NCBI GenBank assembly: GCA_013397865.1
Contig: VZTI01000613.1
Coordinates: 263,840 to 327,839, forward strand
Length of the DNA: 64,000 nucleotides
From: Struthidea cinerea
Lineage: Eukaryota > Chordata > Aves > Passeriformes > Corcoracidae
Direction: 5' to 3'
This document shows, in pieces, positions 52,701-63,039 of the stretch (position 1 is its first letter; each line of letters begins with the position of its first letter). Both the position numbers and the translations under genes were made by a program. Below the pieces are notes generated by a model, which had not been told where the DNA came from, searched no databases, and was given only the letters and a program-made list of their open reading frames with translations.

Positions 52701-55700
52701 GACACTCAGCCCCTCACCAAGATCAGACAATGCTCCCTCTGCCACTCCTTCCAACACCAGGAGGCTCCACAACTCGCCTGCAGTTCTGCAGAGCAGAAAA
52801 TGAACATCTTCCTACACCCAGAGCTTGCCCTGTAGCCAGAGAAACATGCTTGGAGTAAAATCACTTCTGGAGATCTGCTCCCAGCAGAGGCCCGAACAAA
52901 CGCTGGCATTTCCTGCCCTGGAGTCCACGGGCTGCTCAGCACTGCACTCCTGAGGCAAAAACCTGCTGTGTCTGTCCCACACATCTTCAGCCTCTGAAAG
53001 ACTTGGTTTTCACTTGCTGCTAATGACAATCTCAGTCTTCATTTTAGAAAAACAAACTCATCACAAATAGGAAGAAGAAACTGTGTGTATCAGAAAGGAG
53101 CTCTTTAATTCCAGACTTGGCTATTTTCATACTTTGATTATAATGAGAAAAGCGCATTGCAACCATTTCCTGGCCCAAAGGAATGGTGGATCAAGGTATT
53201 AAGAGATCTATCTGCACAGGAGACATGCTCCCATCTCGCTGGCACGGAGGCCGTGTATGTACTCACAGCCACCAGCAGTTTGCTCACTCACTAAATATAC
53301 AGATCCAGTTTCTAATGCAAGTTTGGAGTCAAGCATTCCTTCCAATGGGCTCACTATGCCAGGGATATAAATACCTGTTTATTTACATTTAGTGTAGCTG
53401 CCAGAGTAAGCCCCATGAAAGGCTGGAAAGAGAAGACTTTTGGTATCCTGATAGCCTGTGGGCAGTGTGACAGCTGCAGAGGGGCTGTCCTATGTGCTCC
53501 GTTCTAATGCAGACATCAGGGCCAGCTGCATTTACTGCTCTGTGTGGGGAAAATGTCCTTAGATCTCCTGTGAGCAGCCAGGAGGGACCATCTGGAACTC
53601 ACCAGTCTCAAAGTGCTTTGGTGTTATCAGACTGGTAGAGTTTCAAACAACCTCATGATTTCTCTATCCCAGTGGTTTCCAAATACTTTGAACCTCCAGA
53701 TTGCTGACTACCTTAAAAATGACATGGAAACCAGACCAGCTTCCCTTATTGTCCATCACTCACCTGCTAATGAATAAACCTAGAAATGTTTCTGTCTGCT
53801 GGGATTTCACAGAGCAGCTGCACAACGTTGGCCTCCACTTTCCAGGCTGCTGCCGTGTGCGGGGGAAACAGGAGGACAGCAACAAGTGCTCACTCTCATC
53901 ATACACAGACACATCTCCAAGGGTGTCACCAACCTTTGATGCTCTGGGATTGGACTGGATCAGCATCAGGCCCTGAAGCTTTCCTTCCCCTTGCATATTC
54001 TTCTGGCTGCTGTTACAGACAACTCTGTAGAGCATTAATGTATTCCCATTTAAATTTTAGCTTGGGGCCATATTTTGTTATACAACACTGGTGTAATGTC
54101 AGCTTGCTGCCTCCCTGCCAAGCACAAATCGGCTAGTTTTCAAAACCAGTGGTGAAGGCAGTCATAAGGAGTTCTGCCCCCAGTAACTGCAATGGTAAAT
54201 AACATCTTGTCTCTCTAATGTGAGTATTATTTAATGAAAAGGTTTGCATTTAGGCTCTGCTGGTCTTACTGTAAAGCTTAAGCACATGGCCCTAAACCCA
54301 GCAATTCCAGAACTTTCTGTACTCTAACACCCTGAGACACTGTACAAGGGGAATGAACAGAATTCTCTCCATAGCTTTTGTGCTGATCCACTGAAATCTG
54401 CAGGAAGATTTCCCTCACACCCCAAAACTTTGGAACTGGCACGTAACATCAGATTTCAGGAGGTTAGTAGCAGGGGGCTATAAAAAGGGAAGAGAATGCA
54501 ATATGCTCGAAGCAAAATTCACATCATACAAAGCTGCAGTCTTAAATACCACCTGTCTAGCCAGGAGTGCTCCTTCTTTGGGGATATTTGGCTGAATAAC
54601 TGGCAGCTACTGTGAAAGAATCTTTCCCCCAGCTGATGTAAATTTTGGGTTTGTGAGGCCAAGTCCTGTGTAGTTACACCTGGCTATAGTCAAGGTAATT
54701 GCACATCACCAAGTTACTCAGTTATCCACAGTATCTTTTTCCCATGATTGTAGCCCATTTTTGTTCTCTAGCAGAATATTTCTTTAGCCTAGTTCTGGTA
54801 TTGTTCTGGAGAAAACACAAGAACAAAATTGAAGCAAAATGGGACAATGATAATGCAACAGCCTTATTTATCCAACCCTCCCCATTATGACTACTGAGAG
54901 TAGGTACAGCTTGTTATATTTTCTCACATTAGCATGCAAGGTTATTAAATTGCTACATTAGCCTAATAAAAACTAGTGTTAATGCAATAAAAAGAAAAAT
55001 CCCACTTTACTGCATTAATCAATACAAGGGGAGCTGTAATACACTGAGCCAGTTTGGCAGGGAACACTAAGACTGGAAAAGCAACTAACAATACAGTGTA
55101 ATTATAATAGATTAAAAATTACAAATGACAAATCATAGCCTAATGGAGTCTGAGAAAACCTGTCAGAGGCTGGAAAAGGCAGAAAGGCTTTTGGACATTT
55201 CTGGAACATTTACAGGCTACATCTTACCACCATGTGTGTCCACACTGGAGTATTTTATGTACAGAATGCTATAAGAATGGTCCAGTGAATGGGATCTGTA
55301 ATGCTACAAGGTAAAGCATAAAATGACATGAGATGCATGTAAGTGTTTTGCTTCTAGCAGCTCAGAATCAGGTTTTGATCCATTCATGTACTGAAAAATG
55401 AAGTTCCATATATCAGAACTCTCCTAGGAGAAATGAAGATTAAAATATTTCTCATTTTTTAAGTGTTAATGGCTAGACAACAATGTTCTGTCAAAGGACT
55501 GAAGAAGAATAAAAGCTGAGACAGAAATATACATATATTGTAATTTTGCTTTTTTGGGGGGCGTTGGAAGGAGTTGAGTTTTATTATTTGTTTCACTCCT
55601 AGATGACGTGACAATTACATCATGAACTCCAACATCACTAAGCAAACTGGGAGGGCAGACAAACCCAACCTACTTGAAGGAGAAGCGTATTCAGGAGTAG

Positions 55701-56497
55701 ATTTGCGTGGAGGTCCCCATCCTCTCATGTTGTATGCTGAGACACAGACGTAATACCTCTGGCCCTGCAAATGGAAACAACTGGAGTCAAAACTATCACT
55801 GGATTCAAAATCTTGGCTGTAACAACTGCAAAGCAGTCCCTCACAAAGATTTTTTTCAGTGAGAAACTTAAATAGCTTTAATAATTTAAATGCACCATGA
55901 TAGATTGAAACATACTACAAAGATTTAAGGACAAGGTTTGAGACCCAGTTCTGTTTGGTGTAAAAGAGATATACAAAGAGATATAAACAAATAAGAGATA
56001 TAAACCAAAATGAGAATGATTGATATCAACATGTACATTCCTGGAAGAAGGAGAAGAGACAGAGTTGTTAATTGAGGTATGGGTCATCAGAGTCAGGTCT
56101 AGATTTCTCAAGAGCCTTTGATCTGCACTGATTATCCCATGATCCAGAAAACAGCAGCTTTTGCTCCAGTCTTTTCCAATTTCCCCCGAGAATGATAACT
56201 CAAAAAACAGTTCATGCTGTCTATTACCTTGTGACTTTTGGATTATTATTACCAGACACATCATGCTCAATCACTGGAACATGTTGCTACAAGACAGGCT
56301 CTTCAGTGATTTCCAAGGGGCGGTGATGCAAATTCTCGTGTCTTCGTATCACTGTGGGGACTAGGCCATCAAGGTCTAAATGAGTCCTCTGGCACTCACC
56401 GTCCTGAGACCTGTGATGGAGCACCTCAAAGAGTGAAGATTATCCATAATTATCTCACCAGCCACAGGAGAAAAGTCTTCTGAAGAGCTCCATTCCA
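24962..56497 (-). CDS. ANKFN1: ANKFN1, 3' eleven exons (partial gene, 5' end outside window)
   Basis: Eleven minus-strand exons join as 56497-56400, 55764-55674, 52383-52276, 46454-46355, 45207-45075, 41109-40894, 38823-38657, 37271-37121, 31541-31395, 28140-27921 and 25758-24962. Every intron has GT-AG ends and every junction keeps the frame, giving 741 residues (numbered here from the first complete codon). Seen: the second half of an FN3 domain (residues 1-62), a basic Ser/Lys linker (about 100-132), a conserved core with GLYLGYLKL (264-272), a helical stretch (about 355-435), a proline-rich SPPPSPEP motif and a long Ser-rich tail. This order and the GLYLGYLK signature match ANKFN1. Family knowledge: the fly homologue (wide awake/banderuola) acts in sleep timing, GABA-A receptor control and asymmetric division, and mouse Nmf9/mWAKE is neuronal. 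No enzymatic activity is expected; a scaffold role is likely. The ankyrin exons are not in the window. Confidence 0.93.
25759..27920 (-). other. ANKFN1 intron j/k (2162 bp)
   Basis: A GT-AG intron after phase 1. AT-rich, with no exon or repeat that I can support. Confidence 0.85.
27921..28140 (-). CDS. ANKFN1: ANKFN1 exon j: helix plus proline-rich motif
   Basis: This 220-nt exon encodes residues 404-476 and one base of Asp477. The first half (QIDEIWRDMRWITEALQYAR) continues the helix of exon i. The second half is Ser/Pro-rich, with LPSPPPSPEPRIQRRK, which resembles a proline-directed kinase or SH3-type docking stretch followed by a basic cluster. The functional reading is inference. The acceptor is ccacag and the donor gtaaga. 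Confidence 0.92.
28141..31394 (-). other. ANKFN1 intron i/j (3254 bp), contains twin hairpins
   Basis: A GT-AG intron in phase 0. It contains a 17-nt T run (29815-29831) and the adjacent perfect hairpins at 30473-30570. No coding exon is seen inside it. Confidence 0.85.
30473..30570. repeat. Two adjacent perfect inverted repeats (plus a small third)
   Basis: Hairpin 1 has arms 30473-30489 and 30498-30514 (17 bp, perfect) with an 8-nt loop. Hairpin 2 has arms 30533-30548 and 30555-30570 (16 bp, perfect) with a 6-nt loop. Between them cattca (30517-30522) pairs with tgaatg (30528-30533), overlapping the first base of hairpin 2. Confidence 0.95.
31395..31541 (-). CDS. ANKFN1: ANKFN1 exon i: helical segment
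   Basis: This 147-nt exon is symmetrical in phase 0 and encodes residues 355-403. It opens EKFISLYCRLSAVIEL and continues through REAISDSEVAAAKQRHQQVI, a long, probably helical, charged stretch. The acceptor is acaag and the donor gtaatg. It lies about 400 bp from the N gap; the exon itself is intact. Confidence 0.9.
31719..31805 (+). repeat. Decayed ancient interspersed repeat (family copy 2)
   Basis: tttacactggatttactctg, then taacttcactgatttcaaaa, then an AT-rich decayed second core. The word order matches the copies at 20205 and 45580. Confidence 0.45.
31944..31987. other. Assembly gap (44 N)
   Basis: Unresolved bases directly follow a run of T. This suggests the gap arises from a homopolymer or simple repeat that short reads did not cross. 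It lies in an intron, so the coding reconstruction is unaffected. Confidence 1.
35797..35960. repeat. AT-only palindromic tract and (TAAA/TAAAA)n
   Basis: About 160 bases of almost pure A/T with TATA-type alternation. It includes a perfect 15-bp inverted repeat (35804-35818 with 35826-35840, 7-nt loop) and ends in taaaa/taaat simple repeats. Confidence 0.9.
37121..37271 (-). CDS. ANKFN1: ANKFN1 exon h
   Basis: This 151-nt exon finishes Lys304 with its first base, then encodes residues 305-354 and ends in phase 0 at a gtattt donor. It begins DEWEWIQTLSGSESVE, has an acidic Ser-rich patch, and continues into a probable amphipathic helix (FLYELQTAVKALLKQINL). The acceptor is atacag. The following intron is the second longest in the gene part seen (5.6 kb) and contains the assembly gap. 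Confidence 0.9.
37272..38656 (-). other. ANKFN1 intron g/h (1385 bp)
   Basis: A GT-AG intron in phase 2. It contains the TG dinucleotide run close to exon g and no other supportable feature. Confidence 0.85.
38616..38632 (+). repeat. (TG)n microsatellite
   Basis: A 17-base uninterrupted TG run lies 25 bases from the 5' splice site of the intron after exon g. Confidence 0.95.
38657..38823 (-). CDS. ANKFN1: ANKFN1 exon g: GLYLGYLKL signature exon
   Basis: This 167-nt exon encodes residues 249-303 and two bases of Lys304. It carries GLYLGYLKL at 264-272, followed by CSSVDQIKVLV and then LPNVLCHVKIRDNSNVS. From family knowledge, GLYLGYLK is the near-invariant signature used to recognise ANKFN1/Nmf9/wide awake homologues, so this exon is the strongest single support for the gene call. 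The acceptor is aaacag and the donor gtaagt. Confidence 0.95.
38945..39000. repeat. Decayed ancient amniote repeat fragment
   Basis: agcatttaagcacatgctta followed by agcatatgaataatctg matches, from memory, an old amniote repeat core (ttaagcacatgcttaa). A similar fragment, aaagcttaagcacatggcc, occurs at 54274-54305. Confidence 0.35.
40700..40805. repeat. Decayed ancient amniote repeat fragment
   Basis: Contains gatcccagacccactggaag and tcaatgggagccttgccatt followed by tattgggcactgga. These are words of an old dispersed element common in sauropsid genomes; the family name is uncertain. Confidence 0.4.
40894..41109 (-). CDS. ANKFN1: ANKFN1 exon f: conserved core
   Basis: This 216-nt exon is in phase 0 on both sides and encodes residues 177-248. 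The sequence alternates beta-like runs (GRVFYEPI, MLIVTVREVESLYSFF) with a polar loop containing KSLSTPEEPTALD. The length of exactly 72 codons with symmetrical phases means it could be skipped without a frameshift. The acceptor is ttctag and the donor gtagtg. No catalytic motif is visible; a protein-interaction fold is the likely role. Confidence 0.92.
41360..41392. repeat. Perfect inverted repeat, 14-bp stem, 5-nt loop
   Basis: taatggagaacatc (41360-41373) pairs perfectly with its reverse complement at 41379-41392 across the loop agaaa. Confidence 0.95.
43158..43189. repeat. Perfect inverted repeat, 10-bp stem, 12-nt loop
   Basis: tgcactggga (43158-43167) pairs with tcccagtgca (43180-43189). 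Confidence 0.9.
44131..44180 (+). repeat. Pyrimidine-rich (TTTC/TTTG) tract
   Basis: About 50 bases of irregular tttct/tttgt simple sequence. Confidence 0.75.
45075..45207 (-). CDS. ANKFN1: ANKFN1 exon e: first conserved core segment
   Basis: This 133-nt exon finishes Arg132 and encodes residues 133-176, ending in phase 0 before a gtaatg donor. It opens with GLYLSVILFYKDNL, a hydrophobic beta-like run, and continues through EDQIPIVEIDD to the aromatic end QDFLWFTK. The acceptor is ctttag. Together with exons f and g it forms the globular region that is best conserved across the animal family. GLYL followed by DQI recurs in exon g. Confidence 0.92.
45268..45385 (-). repeat. Ancient CR1-like LINE 3' fragment
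   Basis: aaagaattatagatgttaag, then gtgaatcatctggtctaaat and tgtgtaatataggtcatgca, resemble the reverse complement of an old CR1-type LINE 3' region as I recall it from sauropsid genomes. Heavily diverged, with no coding remnant. Confidence 0.4.
45580..45655 (+). repeat. Decayed ancient interspersed repeat (family copy 3)
   Basis: gactgaaatcaggtggatta then ggatttacattggtataatt and gagtgcaatttggcc. It shares its ordered words with the copies at 20205 and 31719. Confidence 0.45.
46355..46454 (-). CDS. ANKFN1: ANKFN1 exon d: basic Ser/Lys-rich segment
   Basis: This short 100-nt exon is easily missed because it is buried between two longer introns. It was found by looking for the residues that must bridge exons c and e. 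It completes Glu99, encodes residues 100-131 and ends with two bases of Arg132. The segment is strongly basic, with GRKQSVSRSLKHLF followed by KFVKTLKR. Consensus PKA/PKC-like contexts (RKQS, SRS) are visible, but phosphorylation is inference. The acceptor is tttcag and the donor gtttgt. Confidence 0.9.
46455..52275 (-). other. ANKFN1 intron c/d (5821 bp)
   Basis: A GT-AG intron after phase 1, the longest complete intron here. It contains a CR1-like remnant near 48110-48200. No exon is seen. Confidence 0.85.
48110..48200 (-). repeat. Ancient CR1-like remnant
   Basis: gggacttattagatcatcaa, then tccagtgcaaacttgttctc and atggcatattctccaatgca, resemble an old CR1/L3-type LINE tail in reverse orientation. 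The identification is from memory. Confidence 0.35.
52276..52383 (-). CDS. ANKFN1: ANKFN1 exon c: helical linker after FN3
   Basis: This 108-nt exon completes a split Asn codon (residue 63), encodes residues 64-98 and hands on one base. The segment is charged and probably helical, with EALERLLQQVRAAHQHY showing Leu/Val at heptad-like spacing. The acceptor is caatag and the donor gtaagg. It links the FN3 domain to the basic segment of exon d. The phase match on both sides is the main reason for these exact limits. Confidence 0.9.
52384..55673 (-). other. ANKFN1 intron b/c (3290 bp)
   Basis: A GT-AG intron after phase 1. A possible old repeat scrap lies at 54274-54305. No exon is seen. Confidence 0.85.
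55674..55764 (-). CDS. ANKFN1: ANKFN1 exon b: C-terminal strands of FN3 domain
   Basis: This 91-nt exon begins in phase 0 after a tttgcag acceptor and ends with one base of the next codon before a gtaggt donor. It encodes residues 33-62. The run RYYVCVSAYNMRGWGPP is the classic FN3 strand F signature, a Tyr-x-Val-x-Val-x-Ala-x-Asn core followed by the Gly-x-Gly turn. It is separated from exon a by only 635 bp, the shortest intron in the window. Confidence 0.93.
55765..56399 (-). other. ANKFN1 intron a/b (635 bp)
   Basis: A GT-AG intron in phase 0 splitting the FN3 domain. It holds a short imperfect tandem of agagatatacaa/agagatataaac-type units at 55965-56004 and nothing else. Confidence 0.85.
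56400..56497 (-). CDS. ANKFN1: ANKFN1 exon a: middle of FN3 domain
   Basis: This 98-nt exon has a cctag acceptor and a gtgagt donor. It enters with one base of a split codon (the xTG codon, probably Val by family) and ends on a codon boundary. It encodes residues 1-32, beginning EWSSSEDFSP and ending SITGLRT. The Trp (strand C) and the Leu-x-Cys-x-Ile-x-Gly-Leu strand E/F pattern are typical of fibronectin type III folds. The exon for the first FN3 strands should lie upstream at higher coordinates; I could not find it before 64000. Confidence 0.9.
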
Positions 56498-59400
56498 CTA
56501 GGGAACAAATAGCATGAGAAAATCAAGTCAGGTACCAGTCCAAGTAAAGAAGTCAAAGGACTTGAATCACTCACAGGTTAACTTTTCTCCTAGCAGTTTC
56601 CCAGTCTGTGTGGATAATAAAAGTCATGTTTAACAGTAATGTTTAGCAAATACACAGTAATTAAATTATATCTCTGTGTATGGGAGACAAAACCAAAATA
56701 TTGTTCAAAAGCTTTTCAGGAAAGAATGCTTAAAAATAGACTGCAATACAAATTATTTTGAGTCACCATTGCCCTCATTTAAACAATTTCCTTATAAAGA
56801 AAGAGAAGTAGTGGAAAAGAGAAGGTGAAGGAATTGCACCTGTTAATGCCATTTGGCAGTTTATACATCCTAACCAACACAAAGCAGTGGCTTGCATTGG
56901 ATCTGCACAGGTGGGCATGGGCAGAGTCCTTTTGGCTCCTCAGGCCCACAAACCTTTCATCACCTCCCCTTGGCTAATTTGGATAGAAACATTCTCTTTG
57001 GATCAGACACTCACTGGAGCCTCACGGTTGGTTTCAGTGGGTTCTGGCTCTCCCGGCCAGGCCTGCTGCTGCTGTGGTCACTGCAATTACGGAGCTCCAC
57101 CAGGACCTGTTAAGCTGTATCCACCTTTGGAGGGATTTAAGTGCTGCTGGGCTGACAGACCCCTCCCATCTTTCCTTCAGCCCAAATTGTGATGGGCACC
57201 TTCACCAAAGTGTTCCTGTCACTCCTGTTCCTGCTGAGCTCAGGGGTTATGGAATCAGCAGTCCTGCTGTCCATACTCTTCCTCAGTACTTGCAAAAATT
57301 ATTGTGCACGTAAAATAGTATTGAGCAGACCATGACAAACTACTGGATGATTTAAAAAAAGGAACATATGCAAGTGAGGAACGGAAGGCTGCAGGTAGGA
57401 AACCAGCCTTTTTTCTTAAATTGTTTCTTATTAACGGAGGGTGCCATCCTGGTTAATCCTGGAGTCCTACCTCTGGGATTTAGTGACTTGTACCTTCAGA
57501 TTCAAACTTCCAGGAAAACCTATAAAACCATAGTGAAATTAATCTCTTGAATTATTCTACAGTAAAAACTGGGAAATCTCATTAATTTCCTGGATTTACA
57601 CCAAAGAATTCAATATAAAGCTTTCCTTTATTTCCTAAAAACCATTCACAGAATAGTTTTTAGACACTTTGTTTGTATATTCATTAGTATTGGAGTTGAT
57701 AATTTAGAAGAGATCAGAGGATATAAGTATTCTAATTTCAGCATGTGGAATTTTCATCTTCTGACAGTGTCATACTGGTATTTTCACATTAAAAGAAAAC
57801 GGCTTCAGAGAATTTCTTGTTCAGCATATACAACATTTAACTGCCAACACATTTTCTAAAATGGCCAAGTATCAATACCATAACTCATTTTTCCCTTCTC
57901 CTCTAATCGCTCCTTTTCCATGATTGCATTTTGTTAATGCACAGCGTGCTCTGCAACATTTTTGTGTTTGCTGCAATGAAAAGAAGATTGGTTTTTTATA
58001 TTCCTGTTGAGTTTTTTTCACTGTGTATTTTTCTAGTTTTCCACAGGTTTTAAATACCCAATTACTGCCACCTTTAATGGAAGCTATCTCTACACATTAG
58101 TAGGAAAATGTAGAAACTGTTGCAGTACCATATTGTAGGGTTTTGTTGACAGTTTAATTATGGGAATACTTAAAAATAACATTGAACTTGATGGCCTGTC
58201 AGAGTGTCCATTGTAAACCATGATTTTCAAGGTTTCTAGCTCCACTTGTATTAAATCACTGCAGACACTGTACACGTGCTGCAGACTTAGATCTGCTTTC
58301 TGTTTTCCAGAAGGAGAAACCAGGAGAAACCCTGTTCAGACTGCTGAACACGTTGTCGACAGGCTTGCAGTCATTTCAGACAACATTTTTCTTTTCAAGG
58401 ATTCATGTCAAGCAAGAAAGTGTCCCTCAGGACAGATTCTGCCAGCAAATCCTGCCTTCATTGGAATCCCCAGGCATGCCTGAGTGTCCTGCTCCAAGAG
58501 AGGGGCAGTGGTTGGGTCGCACTTCAGGCACCACAAAACAAAAGCTGAGGGTGAGAGAAGTAGCTCTAAGCTGCTTTTGAGCTTCCCAAATTTTTAACTG
58601 TTCTATGGACTGGAGGCTGCCCAGACATAAACTGGTGCTTCGAGAGGCATATTTAAATTTGGGTAGCCTACACAAATAAACATTGCAGCCCTGTCCTTGA
58701 TGTGGGTCCCCTTCCACTTGAATTTGGCATTTAGGGGAGCGCTCCCAATATTTAGAGATACTGGCACATTGTCTGAAGAGGAGTTAATGCCTTAATCCGA
58801 GCAGGATTGCAATCCTACCTGTCTGCAAGCCTGTGACCAGCAGGAACACCACAATACTGGTGTCGTGACTTAGCAACAGCATGGCAGCTTGTTCTGAGAA
58901 ATAATCAAAGACTGCTGAGTTCAGAGACGCTGAGTTTCTGAGGGGAGAACAGGCTGACACGGCCCTCAAAGCCATCTCAGGAGCAGCAGGGAAGTTTGTG
59001 AGGTTTTGTGATAGTAAATCACAGGGCTTTGCTCTGATCTTCCAGGGCAAACTGCTGCCCCAGCTCATGTCAGTGAACCGCTGTGTGCTGGGTGACACTG
59101 CGATGTCCCAGCCCCTTGAGGGACAGCAGCTCCCTGGGGAGAGTGACCGAGTGCTCGTTCTGTCACGAGGTGCTGAGGGTGCACCCCTGGGTGCCCCCTG
59201 CTCCCCCCACCATCCCATCCTTCGCTGGCTGCCAGGCTGAGGCTCAACTGTGCTTCTCCTTATGCAGCCAGCAATGCCAGCATTTTGCTTTTTTTTAGCT
59301 TAGCTGGTGGTGGCTGAGCCCTGTGGAATTGAAAACACAGGAATATGATACTGGCCTGTGGATCAGGTTATGGTTATCATGGTTGAGAATCCCCCTTTTA

Positions 59401-60710
59401 AAGGATATTTACCTAACAAGATGGTGTATCCACAGTTACTCAAAACTTAATTTTCAAATATATTTATTTTAAAACCTCACTTTTGGAAAAAAACCCGTCC
59501 CCCAGTTTCAATAAAAATTTCCATAACTGAAAAATAAATATTTTTTCAACAGCTGTGTTGGAATAGTGCCTTCTTTTTCCCCTCATTTCAAAGTATATCT
59601 GTCATAAAGAAACTCATAACAAGTTTTGGAATTTTCTTGCCTACTTATAATTTTAACAAACATTTTTTCTCACATGATTTTACCAACTCAAGTGAGAAGA
59701 AGATGACATGATACAGCTTTAAAGAAATGCAAATCAATGGAAATAATTTATCACTTAGGTTTCTATCTCCTGCTCTGCATTTCCAGATTTCAGCCCTCCA
59801 CTGTAATGGTCATCTAAAAATAATACATAATATTCTGCTATACTGATTCATTGGGTTAGAAATCTCCTAGGAGGATGTGGATACCAGTTTTCCTATTTTA
59901 TAGATGTGAGAATGAAGTAAGGAAAGGTAGAGCACCTTGTTCAGTCAACAGGCCCCAAAACAAGGGGCAAAGTCCATGTATTAGACCGGTGTTGCTCCCA
60001 CTGCCTGGCTTTGTGGGATATCTGCAGCTCTTCCTGGTACCAATACAAAGCTACTCACCCATGGTCTTTCCCTGGTGATGAATCTGGACCTAAAAATTAT
60101 GTAATTTGTGCGTGAGCAAGCCATCATGAAGATTTAGCTAAATGTTTGTCTCCTTTGTGAGAGAGAGAGTGCTGGGAGAGAGCAGACAGAAATCACCAAC
60201 CATTTGTGTCACGCTGAAGTCCTTGGGACTTTAAGGAAGAACAAAAGGCTGCCTCACCTCAGCACGTAAATGCTGAATTATAAAAACACTCAAGTATAGA
60301 AAGCTGAGGATGAAGAGGGTCCTTTATAAGAGCCCAGGAACAGGAGCTGGTCTTGTAGACTGAACCAACTGTGCTGTAAAGGACCTGAAAGCTGTTGGGT
60401 GAATTAAGGATGGAGCATGTTCCAGTCCTGTTCTGAACACCCCAAAGGGCTGCTTTGTTGTGAACGCTGAATGTCTTTGCTGTTGCGGCTTTCCATCTGA
60501 CACTTCATGTTATGTCAGAGCAGGGCTTTTTTGTGTGTTTAATATATTGGTGACTATGTGTTTTAATGAAGGTGCCCTGTATTCCAGAGCTAGCAAATGC
60601 ACGATGTGTTGCTGCGGTCGCCAAGATAAGTAGTAATTTTTAAATAAACAGCAGTATAAACAGTTACATAAAACTCATGTAAATTGCTGGCACATAATTT
60701 TAGACTGGCT

Positions 60711-60726
60711 TAAGTTATGTAACTTA
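60711..60726. promoter_or_regulatory. Palindromic PAR-bZIP/D-box-like site (TTATGTAA)
   Basis: taagttatgtaactta has perfect 7-bp arms around tg. Its centre, ttatgtaa (60715-60722), matches the D-box/PAR-bZIP consensus. An 8-mer is expected to occur by chance about this often in such a window. Confidence 0.25.
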
Positions 60727-63039
60727 CTTGTGGCCAAGTTTTTTTAATTTTTTTTTTTTAATACTCAATTCACGCACTTTAAAATAAAGGGAGAAGTTTA
60801 TTTTCACCTGTTTCTTTTCCACTCACAACCTTTCTGTTATACTGAGCATGCCTTTAACAGCTTGTCAGAGAGATGGACAGTCAGATAAAAGGCAAAGGGA
60901 AGGCACAAAATGCCTCCTGACCCTATTATAGATTCATTCAGGAAAGCACCTTCTCCTGAGTCAAGTAAATAGCCTGAGCCACAGTAGAATTTGTCTCTTC
61001 TCTTGACATTTGTTTTTCCTTGCACTTAAATTACTCTCTGAATTGCTGAGTAGATTAATTACACTGAGGGACAGGAGTTCTGTTTCTGCTTGTTGGGGTC
61101 TGCAGAGTAGCGTATGGAGCTGGAACTCTGGATTTGCTACTGACTTGCTGAGTGACCTTGGCCAGTGCATTCTGCCACTCTGGCTTTTAAGGCAGGCTTG
61201 AGCAGCAAAGGTTCTGTCTCCTTCCCCTCCTCCCATGTCCAGGGCCTGGGCTGATGGTCGTCTTATCTTGTGTTTCCAAGGGCCTCCAAACAAATAACTG
61301 TGTTATTTTTTAGCTTCCTCTGAATTATAAAACTGACAGAGAGCACGTCCAGAAACCACTTCATGCCATTCTCTTCTGCTCGCTGATCTTGACAAAAAAG
61401 TTTTAATGATTTACTCTCATAATGCCTTAGCAGCTGATTTAAGGACATTAAACACTGCCAATCATATGAATAAAATCAGGATGAAAGACCCTAAACAAAT
61501 ATTTATAAAACAAGTGAAGAGACCCAAACACTAGTGAAAAGCCGGACTCTGTTGGTGTGGAGCGTCACCAGCTCTGATGGACAACATTGTTTGCAGTATT
61601 TGGTCAGCTCCTCCTTGCTGTCTTCAACTGTTCTTTCCAGCCTGATTTAAGAAAGGAACCCAATTTTTTCAGATTTTCAGTTCAGGCTGTGTTCATGCCT
61701 CTCTCATGTTTGGAAATCATCCAAGAAATGACAGGAGAAAGAAAAGTTATACCAGCTGTAGGGACTACTGACAGCATAATGCTTCCATTAGGAAAAAACA
61801 AATGTTTGGCACTGAGCACTTTGTGCAAACACAGAAGTTAGAACACAGTCATGGCCTGGGACTTGGATTTCTAGGTACAGCTTAAATTAAAACCTGAGCT
61901 CCAAACTGCTCCAAATACTAGTGTTCATTATTTTGGATCTTATCTATAATTTCAGTTATTTCTGTAAACTTATCCGAGGCTCTTTGTACTGGGTTAGTAG
62001 AAGCATCAGTAAAGCTGAAGAGGAATGAAAAAAGATGCAAACAAAGAGCTCTGTGCCCACCTGAGGCAAACAAAGCACTGCTGTGGTGTGGTGGGAAGGA
62101 GCTGCAGGGGGGCTTAAGGGCCTCTCAACAGAACAAGACAGAACAGTGCAAGACAGAGTACCAAGAAAAGCATCTCTAGACTATTCCTAGAGAGCACATC
62201 TTCATTTGAAACTTCCATGGCTATAAATCTTCATGATACTTATTTCAGAGTTGGTTTTTTTTTTAATAATCAAATACTTTATTTGCAGTAAATCTTCTTC
62301 CCAACAGCTCTGGGCTCCTTTGCGTTTTACGCCTGCTAATAATAACCAATGATGTTAAATAACCTTTCTTGTGGCCCTGTTTCTGGATGTTCCTTTGACC
62401 CAGGCCAGAATACTCTATTTTATGTCTTGACATTTATGGGAACCATTATGACAGCAGGCTGGGTGCCAAAGACACATCTTTGCTTGATCATGGTTTCACT
62501 AGTTCATTTTAAAGCAAATCTGCATTATATAAATGATTTATAAGATACTATTTTTATTGAATTTTAATAAAATTCTCACCAAGAGAATATTAAAAAAAAT
62601 GATCTTTTTTTCTCAAATATTTGATTAGCATTTTCTAATCCCAGCAGTTCTTTATCTGTTTGCAATAAGGCCAGCTATTCCAGTACAAGAAGGAAATTTT
62701 TTCCTCTCTGTTAGTGCAAATGACATTTCTTACTAACACTTTATAAATAACTAAGAAAATGTGCCATGTGGGTGCACATTCAGCCTTCCAATGTGGGCCA
62801 GTGGTTAGAAAGCTACAATGGATTATAATGACAGCCAAGATTTGTTTCTTAGCCCTGAAATGACAAACATATCCCACTCTGGCCGTGGAAAGAAAAGTAG
62901 GAGAGAGTATGTGTTAGAACTCTGAGAGGGGATTGGAGAATAAATGGGGTTCTTATGCAAAGGCTTCACATCCTAGAAAAGCTTGGCTTGGATTCTGCAA
63001 GTTTCCCCTCCCTGTGGGCCCGTTTGACTCCTGTAATCT

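Noticed and set aside
58784..59218. 144-codon minus-strand frame with a hydrophobic C-terminal stretch, considered as the missing upstream ANKFN1 exon
   Set aside because: It shows no FN3 or ankyrin pattern, and its end does not supply the split codon needed by exon a.
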